This document shows positions 32,985 through 44,720 of a DNA stretch of 64,000 nucleotides, one piece after another. Source of the stretch: Bradyrhizobium sp. Ce-3 (GTDB taxonomy: Bacteria > Pseudomonadota > Alphaproteobacteria > Rhizobiales > Xanthobacteraceae); NCBI RefSeq assembly GCF_022835695.1, contig NZ_BQUV01000001.1, positions 248,001-312,000 of the forward strand, in the 5' to 3' direction. The notes below the pieces were generated by a model. It saw nothing but the letters and a program-made list of their open reading frames with translations. It made no database searches and had not been told where the DNA came from. Position numbers and translations under genes: made by a program. Positions within the stretch are counted from its first letter, which is position 1. Each line of letters starts with the position of its first letter.

Positions 32985-34472
32985 ATGAACAAACAACGCC
33001 TGATCCCGCTCATCGTGGCCACCGCCCTGTTCATGGAAAACATGGACTCCACGGTGATTGCGACCTCGCTGCCGGCGATCGCCGCCGATATCGGCACCAG
33101 CCCCCTGACGCTGAAGCTCGCGATCACCTCCTATTTGCTGTCGCTCGCGGTGTTCATCCCGGCCAGCGGCTGGACCGCGGACCGCTTCGGCGCCCGCATC
33201 GTGTTTGCCGGCGCGGTCGCCGTGTTCATGCTGGGCTCGATCGGCTGCGCGCTGTCGGGCTCGGTGACCGACTTCGTGTTCGCCCGCATCCTGCAGGGCC
33301 TCGGCGGGGCGATGATGACCCCGGTCGGGCGGCTGGTGCTGTTACGCTCGGTCGACAAGAGCGCGCTGGTCAACGCGATGGCCTGGGTCACGGTGCCGGC
33401 GCTGATCGGCCCGGTGATCGGGCCGCCGCTCGGCGGCTTCATCACCACTTATTTCTCCTGGCATTGGATCTTCCTGATCAACATCCCGATCGGGCTACTC
33501 GGCATCTTCCTGGCGCTGAAATACATCGACCCGATCAAGAGCGAGGACCCCGAACGCTTCGACCTGATAGGACTGGTGCTGGCCGGCATCGGCCTTGCCG
33601 GCATCGCCTTCGGACTGTCGGTCGCGGGCCTCAATCTGTTGCCGTGGCCGATCGTCGCCGCGCTGGTCGGGGTCGGCACGATCTCGATGACGCTCTACGT
33701 CCTGCACGCCCGGCGCACCGGCTCGCCGGTGCTCGATTTCGGCCTGCTGCGGCTGCCGACGATGCGCGCCTCGATCGTCGGCGGCTTCATGTTCCGGCTC
33801 GGCATCGGCGCGCTGCCGTTCCTGCTGCCGCTGCTGATGCAGGTCGGCTTCGGCCTGTCGCCGTTCCAGTCCGGCCTCGTCACCTTCGCCTCCGCGGTCG
33901 GCGCCATGGGCATGAAGACGCTGGCCGCGCGCATCATCAAGGCCTTCGGCTTCCGCAACATGATGACGGTCAATGCGGTGGTCAGCTCGGCCTTCCTCGC
34001 CGCCTGCGCGCTGTTCACGATCTCGACGCCGCTGATGCTGATCTTCACCATCCTGGTGGTCGGCGGGTTCTTCCGATCGCTGCAATTCACCGCCATCAAC
34101 ACCGTGGCCTATGCCGAGGTCGAGGCGCCGCAGATGAGCCGCGCCACCACGCTCGTCAGCGTCAACCAGCAGCTCGCGGTGTCCGCCGGCGTTGCGGTCG
34201 GCGCGTTCTCGGTTGAAACCACCCTGGCATTGCACCACGCGACCGAACTGTCCGCCGACGTGTTCGCGCCGGCCTTCATCGTGGTCTCGCTGATCTCGGC
34301 GGCCTCAGCCTGGTTCTTCTGGCAGATGCCGGCCGACGCCGGCAACGAGATCGCCGGCCGCAAGGCGATCGACATCTCGAGCCGCAAGGGCGCCGAGAAA
34401 CGCGCCGCCGTCGATGCCGTCAAGGCCGCGACCGAGGATACCCAGAACGCGCGGGATCAGCGGCTGGGGTAG
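32985..34472 (+). CDS. MFS multidrug transporter, DHA2 (EmrB/QacA) type
   Basis: The start is ATG 32985. The 495-residue protein has about 14 membrane helices, the DHA2 hallmark. The first helix carries FMENMDSTVIATSLPAIAAD with the family Asp, the loop between helices 2 and 3 has ASGWTADRFGARIVFAGA, and motif C is GPVIGPPLGGFITTYFSWHW. It exports hydrophobic compounds with proton exchange. The C-terminal 45 residues are charged and cytoplasmic. No EmrA-type partner or regulator is adjacent. It is separated from the next plus-strand gene by a palindromic repeat. Confidence 0.92.
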   Translation: MNKQRLIPLIVATALFMENMDSTVIATSLPAIAADIGTSPLTLKLAITSYLLSLAVFIPASGWTADRFGARIVFAGAVAVFMLGSIGCALSGSVTDFVFARILQGLGGAMMTPVGRLVLLRSVDKSALVNAMAWVTVPALIGPVIGPPLGGFITTYFSWHWIFLINIPIGLLGIFLALKYIDPIKSEDPERFDLIGLVLAGIGLAGIAFGLSVAGLNLLPWPIVAALVGVGTISMTLYVLHARRTGSPVLDFGLLRLPTMRASIVGGFMFRLGIGALPFLLPLLMQVGFGLSPFQSGLVTFASAVGAMGMKTLAARIIKAFGFRNMMTVNAVVSSAFLAACALFTISTPLMLIFTILVVGGFFRSLQFTAINTVAYAEVEAPQMSRATTLVSVNQQLAVSAGVAVGAFSVETTLALHHATELSADVFAPAFIVVSLISAASAWFFWQMPADAGNEIAGRKAIDISSRKGAEKRAAVDAVKAATEDTQNARDQRLG

Positions 34473-34491
34473 GTTCAGCTCGATTTATCAC

Positions 34492-34595
34492 CGTCATACT
34501 GAGGAGCGGCGAAGCCGCATCTCGAAGGATGCACGGCCACCAACCGGGCCGTCGACCCTTCGAGACGGCCGCTACGCGGCCTCCCCAGGGTGACG
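34492..34595. repeat. Palindromic repeat family A, copy 3
   Basis: The 104-base element starts CGTCATACTGAGGAGCGG and ends CCAGGGTGACG; inside are TCTCGAAGGATGCACGGCC and the complementary GGGCCGTCGACCCTTCGAGA. It is a diverged relative of the pair at 23268 and 23776. It lies directly after the MFS stop. Confidence 0.78.
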
Positions 34596-34755
34596 GGACA
34601 CGTTGCGCCGAGGTTGCATGACCGCTCCTTCACCTTCCGCGAAACCCAGTCGCCAGCACGTAGAGCCCGGCCCGCTCAAGCTTTGTTGAATGGGGCCGTC
34701 GAAACCATGTCGGCTTTGCCGGGTAAAGCCGCGTGATCCCGCAGGAGCGCGCCCG

Positions 34756-35529
34756 ATGAACTCGATCGAATACACCAAGAGCAAGGTTCCCGAGGTCACG
34801 CTGGTGTTCTGGATCATCAAGATCGCCGCGACCACGCTCGGCGAGACCGGTGGCGACACCGTCACGATGACGCTGAACTGGGGCTACCTGGCCGGGACCA
34901 TGTTGTTCCTGTTCGTGCTCGCGGCCCTGGTCGCGGCACAGATCGCCGCGAAGGCGTTTCAGCCGGTGCTGTACTGGGCCACGATCGTCGCCTCGACGAC
35001 GTTCGGCACCACCATGGCCGATTTTGCCGATCGCTCGCTCGGCATCGGCTACACCGGCGGCTCGGCGCTGCTGCTCTGCCTGCTGCTGCTCACGCTCGGC
35101 CTCTGGTACTGGTCGCTCGGCTCGATCTCGGTCAACACTGTGAGCACGCCGCGGGTCGAGGCGCTGTACTGGACCGCGATCACGTTCTCGCAGACGCTCG
35201 GCACCGCGCTCGGCGACTGGATCGCCGATTCCACCGGGCTCGGCTACGAGGGCGGCGCGCTGGTGTTCGGCGCAGCACTGGCCGCGATTGCTGCAGCCTA
35301 TTACTGGACCTCGATCTCGCGCGTGACGCTGTTCTGGCTGGCTTTCATCCTGTCGCGGCCGCTGGGCGCCACGGTCGGCGATTTCCTCGACAAGCCGGTC
35401 AGCGACGGCGGCCTGGCGCTGAGCCGCCCGATCGCGTCGGCGGTGCTCGCGATCTTCATCATCGCCTGCGTGCTGGTGCTGCCGCAGCGCGCGGGATCGC
35501 ATCCGTCCGTTTCCCGAACGGCGGCATAG
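34756..35529 (+). CDS. COG4705-type integral membrane protein with internal repeats
   Basis: The start is ATG 34756 (MNSIEYTKSKVPEVTLVFWI), after GCAGGAGCG. The 257-residue protein is almost wholly membrane-embedded (about eight helices). A motif with a small-residue turn and an acidic pair recurs four times: TTLGETGGDTV, TTFGTTMADFADRSLG, QTLGTALGDWIADSTG and RPLGATVGDFLDKPV. This points to internal duplication. Related proteins are annotated as uncharacterised membrane-anchored proteins; the conserved acidic residues suggest ion or metal handling, which is inference. It appears monocistronic, with repeats on both sides. Confidence 0.8.
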   Translation: MNSIEYTKSKVPEVTLVFWIIKIAATTLGETGGDTVTMTLNWGYLAGTMLFLFVLAALVAAQIAAKAFQPVLYWATIVASTTFGTTMADFADRSLGIGYTGGSALLLCLLLLTLGLWYWSLGSISVNTVSTPRVEALYWTAITFSQTLGTALGDWIADSTGLGYEGGALVFGAALAAIAAAYYWTSISRVTLFWLAFILSRPLGATVGDFLDKPVSDGGLALSRPIASAVLAIFIIACVLVLPQRAGSHPSVSRTAA

Positions 35530-35554
35530 TGGGGTGCCCGCGAGACTCTCTCCC

Positions 35555-35640
35555 CGTCATTGCGAGCAAAGCGAAGCAATCCATGCCTCCGCGCATTCGG
35601 ATGGATGGATTGCTTCGTCGCTACGCGCCTCGCGATGACG
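35555..35640. repeat. Palindromic repeat family B, copy 2
   Basis: The 86-base element starts CGTCATTGCGAGCAAAGCG and ends CGCGATGACG, matching 25730-25813. It overlaps the 3' end of rlmE by about 20 bases, so the last few residues and the stop codon of RlmE are read from the repeat. Confidence 0.88.
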
Positions 35641-36322
35641 GCTGTGGTTGGCCTCTGAATCCCGTCGCGAGCACGTAGCGCTCCGATGAATCCTGCCGGC
35701 TGGCGGACGGCTTGACGTGCCGCACGCTGGCGAAATCGCGCTTCAGCTGCGCCACCAGCTCGGCATCGGCGCCGCTCTGGAACACTTTTGCCAGGAACGT
35801 TCCGCCGGGATTGAGCACCTCGCCGGCGAAATGCGCGGCGGTCTCGACCAGGCCGATGATGCGCAGCTGATCGGTCTTGCGATGGCCGGTGGTGTTGGCA
35901 GCCATGTCCGACATCACGAAATCGGCGCGGCCGCCCATCATTGCGATCAGCTTTTCCGGCGCGTCATGGTCGAGGAAGTCGAGTTGCGCAAAGGTGACGC
36001 CGGGGATCTCGCCCATCTCCAGGAGATCGATCGCGACCACCTTGCCCTTGCCGTCGGCAGCGCCGGTACGCTTGGCCGCGATCTGGCTCCAGCCGCCGGG
36101 CGCCGCGCCGAGGTCGACCACGGTCAGGCCCGGCTTGAGCAGGCGGTATTTGTCGTCGATCTCGAGCAGCTTGAACGCCGCGCGCGAGCGATATCCCATC
36201 GCCTTGGCCTTGGCGACGTAGGGATCGTTAAGCTGGCGCTCGAGCCAGAGTTTTGACGACAATTTGCGCTTGCCGCCGCTCTTGACCGTGACGTGCAGCC
36301 GCCCGGTGGTGTCTTTCGCCAT
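35621..36322 (-). CDS. rlmE: 23S rRNA 2'-O-ribose methyltransferase (FtsJ/RlmE)
   Basis: The 233-residue protein has the RlmE fold: [20 protein letters not shown] near the N-terminus, SAM motif [16 protein letters not shown], and the catalytic residues in [11 protein letters not shown] (Asp), [11 protein letters not shown] (Lys) and [11 protein letters not shown] (Glu). It methylates the ribose of U2552 of 23S rRNA during late 50S assembly. The final residues (about SSRGA) come from a palindromic repeat at the 3' end, so the tail is unlikely to matter. It lies downstream of the Ppx/GppA gene on the same strand, a pairing I know from related alphaproteobacteria. Confidence 0.94.
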   Translation of the reverse strand: MAKDTTGRLHVTVKSGGKRKLSSKLWLERQLNDPYVAKAKAMGYRSRAAFKLLEIDDKYRLLKPGLTVVDLGAAPGGWSQIAAKRTGAADGKGKVVAIDLLEMGEIPGVTFAQLDFLDHDAPEKLIAMMGGRADFVMSDMAANTTGHRKTDQLRIIGLVETAAHFAGEVLNPGGTFLAKVFQSGADAELVAQLKRDFASVRHVKPSASRQDSSERYVLATGFRGQPQPSSRGA

Positions 36323-36334
36323 ACTGCTTCTCTA

Positions 36335-36535
36335 CTCCCTCGCCCCGCTCTTGCGGGGGGAGGGTTGGGGTGAGGGGCTGTTTCCGCGATGAAGGTGAGA
36401 GATGCGCTCGTGGAGCGTCCCCCTCACCCGGATTGCATTGACATGCAACATAGCCGAAGCTCCGCTTCGGCGTCCGTCTTGAGAACGGCCGCCAAAGGCG
36501 GCCTATGCCTCTCCCCGCAAGCGGGGCGAGGCAAG
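36335..36535. repeat. Palindromic repeat family G, copy 1 (long, composite)
   Basis: This 201-base region between rlmE and the Ppx/GppA gene starts CTCCCTCGCCCCGCTCTTGC and ends CCGCAAGCGGGGCGAGGCAAG. It has several internal hairpins (GCCGAAGCTCCGCTTCGGC; GGCCGCCAAAGGCGGCC). The arrangement matches the element at 49558-49703. Confidence 0.78.
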
Positions 36536-36542
36536 AGAAGCT

Positions 36543-37586
36543 CTAGCACGCTCGCAGCGCGCCGTCCTCGCGCATCATCTCGACCAGCATGCCCTCGCGC
36601 AGGCCGCGATCGGCGACCCGAAGCCGCGGCATCGGGAAGGCGTTGCGGATCGCATCGAGGATCGCGCAGCCGGCGAGCACGAGGTCGGCCCGTTCGACGC
36701 TGATGCAATTGTTGTTGACGCGCGCCTCGTAGTTCATGCCGAGCAGCTTCTGGATCGTCGCTGACACGTCGCGGTCGTTCATCCAGATGCCGTCGATGCG
36801 GCGGCGATCGTAGCGCGACAGATTGAGGAACACGCCGGCGAGCGTTGTCACGGTGCCCGAAGTGCCGAGCATGTGCATGTCGCGCAGATCCGCGCCGTGC
36901 TCGGCCGCGAACGGCGCGACGTGGCGGGCGACCTCATCGATCATCTGCGCATACAAATCCCTGCTGACGTTCCTGCCGCCGAAATGTTCGGCCAGCGTCA
37001 CGACGCCGAGCGGGATCGACATCCACGCCTTGATCCGCGGCGGCGCATCGGGCGCGTCGGGATCGCGCTCGATCCGCACCAGCTCGGTCGAGCCGCCGCC
37101 GATGTCGAACAGGATGGCGCCCCGCCCCTTCGGATCGAGCAGCGGCGAGCAGCCGATCACGGCCAGCGTCGCCTCGGTCTCGCGATCGATCACCTCGAGC
37201 TCGATGCCGGTCTCCGCCGCGACGCGCGCGCGAAAGCTCTCGGCGTTGCCGGCAGCGCGGCAGGCCTCGGTGGCGATCAGCCGCAGCCGGCGGGCCTTGC
37301 GATAGCGGATCTTGTCGCTGCAAATGGCAAGCGCGGCGATCGCGCGCTCGATCGCCGCCTCGCTGATCGAGCCGGTCGCGGCGATGCCTTCGCCGAGCCG
37401 GATGATCCGCGAGAACGAATCGACCACGCGGAACCCGTCGCCGGTGGGACAGGCGATCAACAGCCGGCAATTGTTGGTGCCAAGATCGAGTGCGGCGTAG
37501 ACGCCAGTATCCGCGGCTGCCGCAACCAACCCTGACGGGGCTTCGCCGGCCGGAGGGCCGTCGCAAAGCCGCACATGGTCATTCAT
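36543..37586 (-). CDS. Ppx/GppA-family phosphatase
   Basis: The start is ATG 37586 (MNDHVRLCDGPPAGEAPSG); the frame stays open a little further upstream. The 347-residue protein has the ASKHA-fold phosphatase motifs AALDLGTNNCRLLIA, GEGIAATGSISEAAIER, LFDIGGGSTELVRIE and GTSGTVTTLAGVFLNLSRYD. Ppx and GppA remove phosphate from polyphosphate ends or from pppGpp; the short length without the C-terminal HD extension is typical of alphaproteobacterial forms, whose preference is not resolved here. The gene precedes rlmE on the same strand; a composite repeat lies between them. Confidence 0.9.
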   Translation of the reverse strand: MNDHVRLCDGPPAGEAPSGLVAAAADTGVYAALDLGTNNCRLLIACPTGDGFRVVDSFSRIIRLGEGIAATGSISEAAIERAIAALAICSDKIRYRKARRLRLIATEACRAAGNAESFRARVAAETGIELEVIDRETEATLAVIGCSPLLDPKGRGAILFDIGGGSTELVRIERDPDAPDAPPRIKAWMSIPLGVVTLAEHFGGRNVSRDLYAQMIDEVARHVAPFAAEHGADLRDMHMLGTSGTVTTLAGVFLNLSRYDRRRIDGIWMNDRDVSATIQKLLGMNYEARVNNNCISVERADLVLAGCAILDAIRNAFPMPRLRVADRGLREGMLVEMMREDGALRAC

Positions 37587-37692
37587 CAAAACTGTCTTTC
37601 CGCAGGGCCGAAGGGGAATCCAACGGCCCGCCGAATAATTGTCGTTCACGGAAACTTTAGCAGCGTCAAAGCCCTACGCAAACTCCGTTCAC

Positions 37693-37757
37693 ATTGGGTC
37701 CATGCCCAATCGGGCGTTGTCGTTAAGGGGGGTGTGCGTTATCTCCTCAGCACCCCC
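37693..37757 (+). promoter_or_regulatory. Palindromes upstream of molybdenum hydroxylase gene
   Basis: Two structures lie in the 207-base gap before the xanthine dehydrogenase-like gene. The first is ATTGGG/CCCAAT with a 6-base spacer (37693-37710). The second is a GGGGGTG/CACCCCC stem with a 16-base loop (37728-37757), ending 37 bases before the start codon. They could be an operator and a leader hairpin. No known riboswitch is recognised. Confidence 0.3.
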
Positions 37758-37794
37758 AAACTCCGCCAAATCCGGGCATTTCAGGTCATTTTCG

Positions 37795-40167
37795 ATGCAA
37801 GATCATACGCAGCCCGCCTCCCTCGAGAACGCTATCGCACTGCAAAAATACGGTGTCGGACAGCCTGTTCGACGAAAGGAGGACGACACCCTGGTGCGCG
37901 GCAAGGGCAAATACACCGACGATTTCTCCCTGCCCGGCCAGGCCATTTGCTGGATGGTCCGCTCCTCCCATGCCCACGGACTCATCAAGGGGATCGATAC
38001 GACGGCCGCCAAGGCGATGCCGGGCGTGCTCGGGGTCTGGACCGGCGCCGACCTCGCCGCCGCCGGCTACAACCCCTTCACCTGCGGCCTGCCGCTGAAG
38101 AACCGCGACGGCTCCCCGCTGAAGCAGACCAACCGGCCCGCGCTCGTCACCGACAAGGTGCGCTTCGTCGGCGATCCCGTGGCCTTCGTGGTGGCCGAGA
38201 CCGCAGCGCAGGCGCGTGACGCGGCCGAGGCCGTCGAGGTCGACATCGAGCCGTTACCGGCCGTGACCGATGCGGCCGAGGCCGCCAAGCCGGGCGCGCC
38301 GCAGCTCTATGACGACATCCCCGACAATGTCGCGCTCGACTATCATTACGGCGACGCCGCCAAGATCGAGGCCGCGTTCGCCGCCGCCGCGCACGTCACC
38401 AAACTCGACATCGTCAACACCCGGGTCGCCGTGGTCTCGATGGAGCCGCGCGTTGCGCTCGCGCATTACGACAAGAAGACCGAACGCTTCACGCTGCAGG
38501 TGCCGACCCAGGGCGTCTCCGGCAACAAGGCGATCCTGGCGCGCCTGCTCAACGTGCCCGCCGACAAGGTCCGCATCCTCACCGGCAATGTCGGCGGCTC
38601 GTTCGGGATGAAGAACCTCAACTATCCCGAGTACACCTGCATCGCGCATGCGGCGCGCGAGCTCGGCCGTCCGGTGAAGTGGCTCGACGAGCGCTCGACC
38701 AGCTTCCTGTCCGACAGCCAGGGCCGCGCACAGCTCATCCATGCCGAGCTCGCACTCGATGCCGACGGCAAGTTCCTCGCGGTGCGGCTGTCAGGCTACG
38801 GCAATCTCGGCGCCTACATCACCGGCGTCGCGCCGGGCCCGCTTTCGCTCAACACCGGCAAGAACCTCGCCAGCGTCTATCGCACGCCCCTGCTCGGCGT
38901 CGACATCAAGACCGTCCTGACCAACACCACGCTGATGGGCGCCTATCGCGGTGCCGGCCGGCCCGAGGCGAATTACTACATGGAGCGGCTGATCGACGCC
39001 GCGGCCGACGAGATGGGCATCAACCGCTTCACCTTGCGCAAGCGCAACTTCATCAAGCCGTCGCAGCTGCCGTTCCCGGCCGCCTCCGGCGTGACCTATG
39101 ACAGCGGCGATTTCGCCGGCGTGTTCCAGAAGGCGCTGGAGATCTCCGACTACGACAACTTCGCCAAGCGCAAGAAGGAGAGCAAAAAGAGCGGCAAGCT
39201 GCGTGGCATCGCCGTCGGCTCCTATCTCGAGGTCACCGCGCCGCCGTCCGGCGAGCTCGGCAAGATCACCTTCGAGCCCGACGGCTCGGTGAAGCTGACC
39301 ACCGGCACGCTGGACTACGGCCAGGGCCACGCCACGCCGTTCGCCCAGGTGCTGTCCGACCAGCTCGGCGTTCCCTTCGAGAAGATCACGCTCGAACAGG
39401 GCGACAGCGATCTGGTGCGGTTCGGCAACGGCACCGGCGGCTCGCGCTCAATCACGGCGACCGGCCAGGCGATCGTCGAGGCCGCTGCGCTGGTCGTCGA
39501 GAAGGGCAAGAAGGCCGCCGCGCACATGCTGGAGGCTTCTGAAACCGACATCGAATTCGGCCAGGGCCGCTTCACCATCGCCGGCACCGACCGCTCGATC
39601 GGGATCATGGAGCTCGCCGAGCGGATGCGCGACAGCAAGATGCCCGAGGGCACGCCTGAGACGCTCGACGTCGATCACGCCACCAAGGAGACGGCGTCGA
39701 CCTTCCCGAACGGCTGCCATGTCGCCGAGGTCGAGATCGATCCCGACACCGGCGTGACGCGGATCGTGCGCTACTCCGCGGTCAACGATTTCGGCACCGT
39801 GGTCAATCCGATGATCGTCGCCGGCCAATTGCATGGCGGCGTCGCGCAGGGCATCGGCCAGGCGCTGATGGAGGAAGTCAGCTACGACAGCTCGGGTCAG
39901 CCGATCACCGGCTCGTTCATGGACTACGCGCTGCCGCGCGCCGGCGACGTGCCGTCGATGCAGGTCGGCGATCATCCCTCGCCGGCGAAATCCAATCCGC
40001 TCGGCACCAAGGGCTGCGGCGAAGCCGGCTGCGCCGGCAGCCTGGTCTGCATCGTCAACGCCGTGGTGGACGCGCTGTCGGAATACGGCATCAAGCACAT
40101 CAACATGCCGCTGACGCCCGAGCGCGTCTGGCGCGCAATCCAGGAGGCCAAGACGAACCCGGCGTAG
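37795..40167 (+). CDS. Molybdenum hydroxylase large subunit (xanthine dehydrogenase/CoxL form II family)
   Basis: The start is ATG 37795 ([20 protein letters not shown]). The 790-residue protein covers the whole large subunit: an N-terminal a/b hammerhead ([20 protein letters not shown]), then the molybdopterin-binding region with [34 protein letters not shown] and the catalytic Glu in [13 protein letters not shown]. The active-site loop AYRGAGR is the form II type, not the AYXCSFR of true CO dehydrogenase. The substrate is an aldehyde, purine or aromatic heterocycle. Medium (FAD) and small ([2Fe-2S]) subunit genes are missing on both sides, which is unusual, because the enzyme needs them. 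Confidence 0.93.
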   Translation: MQDHTQPASLENAIALQKYGVGQPVRRKEDDTLVRGKGKYTDDFSLPGQAICWMVRSSHAHGLIKGIDTTAAKAMPGVLGVWTGADLAAAGYNPFTCGLPLKNRDGSPLKQTNRPALVTDKVRFVGDPVAFVVAETAAQARDAAEAVEVDIEPLPAVTDAAEAAKPGAPQLYDDIPDNVALDYHYGDAAKIEAAFAAAAHVTKLDIVNTRVAVVSMEPRVALAHYDKKTERFTLQVPTQGVSGNKAILARLLNVPADKVRILTGNVGGSFGMKNLNYPEYTCIAHAARELGRPVKWLDERSTSFLSDSQGRAQLIHAELALDADGKFLAVRLSGYGNLGAYITGVAPGPLSLNTGKNLASVYRTPLLGVDIKTVLTNTTLMGAYRGAGRPEANYYMERLIDAAADEMGINRFTLRKRNFIKPSQLPFPAASGVTYDSGDFAGVFQKALEISDYDNFAKRKKESKKSGKLRGIAVGSYLEVTAPPSGELGKITFEPDGSVKLTTGTLDYGQGHATPFAQVLSDQLGVPFEKITLEQGDSDLVRFGNGTGGSRSITATGQAIVEAAALVVEKGKKAAAHMLEASETDIEFGQGRFTIAGTDRSIGIMELAERMRDSKMPEGTPETLDVDHATKETASTFPNGCHVAEVEIDPDTGVTRIVRYSAVNDFGTVVNPMIVAGQLHGGVAQGIGQALMEEVSYDSSGQPITGSFMDYALPRAGDVPSMQVGDHPSPAKSNPLGTKGCGEAGCAGSLVCIVNAVVDALSEYGIKHINMPLTPERVWRAIQEAKTNPA

Positions 40168-40192
40168 GGGCGTATTGCCGTAATCACACAGG

Positions 40193-40295
40193 TGTCATCG
40201 CCCGCGAAAGCGGGCGATCCAGTATTCCAGAGACGTCAGCGATCAAACCGAGAAGCCGCGGCGTACTGGATCCCCCGCTTTCGCGGGGGATGACA
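40193..40295. repeat. Palindromic repeat family D
   Basis: The 103-base element starts TGTCATCGCCCGCGAAAGCG and ends GCGGGGGATGACA. It contains two strong hairpins, CGCCCGC-GAAA-GCGGGCG and TCCCCCGC-TTTC-GCGGGGGA, in mirror-image halves around a degenerate centre. It separates the convergent hydroxylase and MaoC-like genes. Only one copy occurs in the window. Confidence 0.85.
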
Positions 40296-40344
40296 GTTGC
40301 GCGCGTCGGTGGATTGCCCGGTTATTGCCGGCAGCGTCGTCGGG

Positions 40345-41148
40345 TTACGCCGCCGCCTGCTCGCGCGGCTGGGTGATCGCGATGTGCCAGCAATGCGCCA
40401 GCGGCACGCCGTTGCCGAGCACCAGCGCGTCGAGCTCGACGAATCGATGCCCCTTCTTGTCGTAATTGCCGGTCACCTTGGCGCGCGCGGTCAGCTCGTC
40501 GCCGATCTTGCCGGCCGACAGCAGCTGCATGCGGGTGCCGACATGGATCCAGGGCCCAAGGACCGCATTGTCGACCAGGACCTTGTTCATTACCCGCGGC
40601 AGCAGGCCGGGATGGCCGAGACCTTCGCGCAGATAGATCGGATCGGTCTCCCTGATGTCGGCGAGATAGTCCTTCGCGGCGTCGCCCGACCAGTCGCGTG
40701 GGATCACGCCGAGCCACTTGCCCTCTTCATAGGACGAGGCGCTCACCGGCTTGCGCTCGGCAACGGCAGCGACCTGCTTGTAGTCGTCGAGCACGAATGT
40801 CGGCGCTGACGCCGGCAGCGACGCGGTGCCGGTGGCGCAGAGCTCGCCGCGGCTGTGCAGCTCGATCGTCAGCCCATTGCCGGTCTCCCGGCCGGTCAAT
40901 TCCGCGATCTCGCCGTCATAGACCGGCCTGACGAAGCGTGCCTCGATAAGACCGCGTTCCAGGAAAGCGCGCCCCCATTTCTCGACCGGCAGGTGCATCA
41001 TGTAGGCCATCACATCGACGCCGGGCACGAGACCGCCGGAAAAGCCGAACTTCCGCGCCACCGTGTCGTCGTGGATCTTGTTCTCCGAGAGCTTTGAGGT
41101 GTTGTAGGCCGAGACGCGGTAGGTCAGCGAAGGCGCCTTCGAATCCAT
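40345..41148 (-). CDS. MaoC-like hotdog-fold protein
   Basis: The start is ATG 41148 ([20 protein letters not shown]), with GGGGAAACC upstream; a long upstream extension of the frame lies antisense to the DUF188 gene. The 267-residue protein contains hotdog-like segments: [20 protein letters not shown] with [19 protein letters not shown], and RVSGD-type strands later ([36 protein letters not shown]). It may be a hydratase or thioesterase of acyl-CoA metabolism. No catalytic residues can be assigned with certainty, and the family is inferred from the overall pattern. Confidence 0.68.
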   Translation of the reverse strand: MDSKAPSLTYRVSAYNTSKLSENKIHDDTVARKFGFSGGLVPGVDVMAYMMHLPVEKWGRAFLERGLIEARFVRPVYDGEIAELTGRETGNGLTIELHSRGELCATGTASLPASAPTFVLDDYKQVAAVAERKPVSASSYEEGKWLGVIPRDWSGDAAKDYLADIRETDPIYLREGLGHPGLLPRVMNKVLVDNAVLGPWIHVGTRMQLLSAGKIGDELTARAKVTGNYDKKGHRFVELDALVLGNGVPLAHCWHIAITQPREQAAA

Positions 41149-41283
41149 GGGGTTTCCCCTTATTTCGGTTGTTTTTCTCAGACAATCGTAGTCGAACCGA
41201 ACGTCGTGGCAAGCCTCTCGTTTTGCTCGCAATTTTCCGCCCGATGGAGTACACGCAGGCCGCGCCTGCCAACCACCAGATCG

Positions 41284-41781
41284 ATGACTGAAACCCCTGC
41301 TTCCACCCGCATCTATGTCGACGCCGACGCCTGCCCGGTGAAGGACGAAATCTATCGCGTCGCGATCCGGCTCGGCGTGCCCGTCAGCGTGGTCGCGGGC
41401 AGTTTCATCCGCGTGCCGCAGGATCCCTTGATCGAGCGCATCGCCGCAGGTTCCGGCATGGATGCGGCCGACGACTGGATCGCGGAGCGCGCGCATGCGG
41501 GCGACGTCGTGATCACCGCGGACATTCCGCTGGCGAGCCGCTGCGTCAAGGCCGGCGCCGAGGTGATCGCGCCGAACGGCAAGCCGTTCACGGAACAATC
41601 GATCGGCATGACACTGGCGGTGCGCAATCTGATGACCGATCTGCGCTCGTCCGGTGAGATCACCGGCGGGCCGAAATCCTATTCGCCGCGCGACCGCTCG
41701 AATTTCCTCTCGACGCTCGACCAGACCATCCGCCGCATCCAGCGCCGCCGCGCCGAGCAGGCGCCGGCCAACGGGAATTAG
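41284..41781 (+). CDS. DUF188 (YaiI/YqxD) family protein
   Basis: The start is ATG 41284 ([20 protein letters not shown]). The 165-residue protein matches the YaiI/YqxD family: the conserved [18 protein letters not shown] opens the PIN-like fold, followed by the signatures [20 protein letters not shown] and [17 protein letters not shown]-like proteins can be nucleases, and three acidic residues are present, but the activity of this family has not been shown to my knowledge. It is followed five bases later by the ABC-F gene on the same strand, and the two probably share a transcript. Confidence 0.93.
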   Translation: MTETPASTRIYVDADACPVKDEIYRVAIRLGVPVSVVAGSFIRVPQDPLIERIAAGSGMDAADDWIAERAHAGDVVITADIPLASRCVKAGAEVIAPNGKPFTEQSIGMTLAVRNLMTDLRSSGEITGGPKSYSPRDRSNFLSTLDQTIRRIQRRRAEQAPANGN

Positions 41782-41785
41782 CGCG

Positions 41786-43603
<1,818 letters not shown>

Positions 43604-43626
43604 GAGACTGAACTGGAGCCGCCCCG

Positions 43627-44706
43627 ATGACCACGCCCCTCGCCGCCAAGATCGCCAAGGAATACGGCACGCCCTGCGCCGTGATCGACATGGACCGGGT
43701 CGAGCGCAACATCGCGCGCATCCAGAAGGCCTGCGACGAGGCCGGCGTCGCCAGCCGGCCGCACATCAAGACGCACAAGAATCCGATGCTGGCGCAGCTG
43801 CAAATCAAGGCCGGCGCCCGGGGCATCACCTGCCAGAAGCTCGGCGAGGCCGAGATCATGGCCGATAGCGGCATCGACGACATCCTGATCAGCTACAATC
43901 TGCTCGGCGACGAGAAGATGGCGCGGCTCGGCGCCCTGCAAGGCAAGGCCAATGTCACCGTCGCGGCCGACAATTCCGTCGTGGTCGGCGACCTGCCGAA
44001 GGCCGCGGCCGCCTCCGGCCGCCCGCTTTCGGTGGTGGTCGAATGCGATACGGGCCGCAAGCGCGCCGGCGTCGAGACCCCGGCCGAGGCGATCGCGCTG
44101 GCACGCGAGATCGCGGCCTCGAAGGGCCTGAGCTTCGCGGGCTTCATGCTGTACCCGACCGAGACCGGCTGGGCGGATGCGCAGAAATTCTACGACGAGG
44201 CCCTGGCCGGTGTGCGCGCCCACGGCCTCGATGCGGCCATCGTCTCGACCGGCGGCACGCCGAACCTGATCAATCTCGGCAAACTGAAGGGCGGCACCGA
44301 GCACCGCTTCGGCACCTACATCTACAACGATCGCATGCAGGTCGCCGCCGGCGTCGCGAGCTGGGACGATTGCGCGCTGCATATCTATTCCACCGTGGTC
44401 AGCCGCGCCGGCCCCGAACGCGGCATCCTCGATGCCGGCTCCAAGACGCTGACCTCGGACACCGGCGGCCTCGAAGGCCACGGCCTGATCCTCGAACATC
44501 CCGAGGCCAGGATCGCGCGCTTCGCCGAGGAGCACGGTTTCCTCGATCTCGCGCGCAGCAACACCCGGCCGAATGTCGGCGACGTCGTGCGGATCGTGCC
44601 CAATCACGTCTGCGTCGTCGTCAACATGATGGACGAGGTCGTGATGGTGCGCGGCGACGAGATCATCGGCGCGTTGCCGGTGACGGCGCGGGGCAAGCTG
44701 CGCTGA
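43627..44706 (+). CDS. D-threonine aldolase/D-serine dehydratase-like PLP enzyme
   Basis: The 359-residue protein has an alanine racemase-type N-terminal barrel: TPCAVIDMDRVERNIARIQK, and PLP-binding Lys in SRPHIKTHKNP. The C-terminal beta domain carries the metal-binding NHVCVVVN motif with His and Cys. This set is typical of the DSD1/D-threonine aldolase family, which cleaves or dehydrates D-3-hydroxy amino acids. It starts 24 bases after the ABC-F stop, so it may be the third gene of that transcript. The exact substrate, D-threonine or a D-3-hydroxyaspartate-like compound, is not resolved. Confidence 0.91.
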   Translation: MTTPLAAKIAKEYGTPCAVIDMDRVERNIARIQKACDEAGVASRPHIKTHKNPMLAQLQIKAGARGITCQKLGEAEIMADSGIDDILISYNLLGDEKMARLGALQGKANVTVAADNSVVVGDLPKAAAASGRPLSVVVECDTGRKRAGVETPAEAIALAREIAASKGLSFAGFMLYPTETGWADAQKFYDEALAGVRAHGLDAAIVSTGGTPNLINLGKLKGGTEHRFGTYIYNDRMQVAAGVASWDDCALHIYSTVVSRAGPERGILDAGSKTLTSDTGGLEGHGLILEHPEARIARFAEEHGFLDLARSNTRPNVGDVVRIVPNHVCVVVNMMDEVVMVRGDEIIGALPVTARGKLR

Positions 44707-44720
44707 TCTGAACGCCCGCG

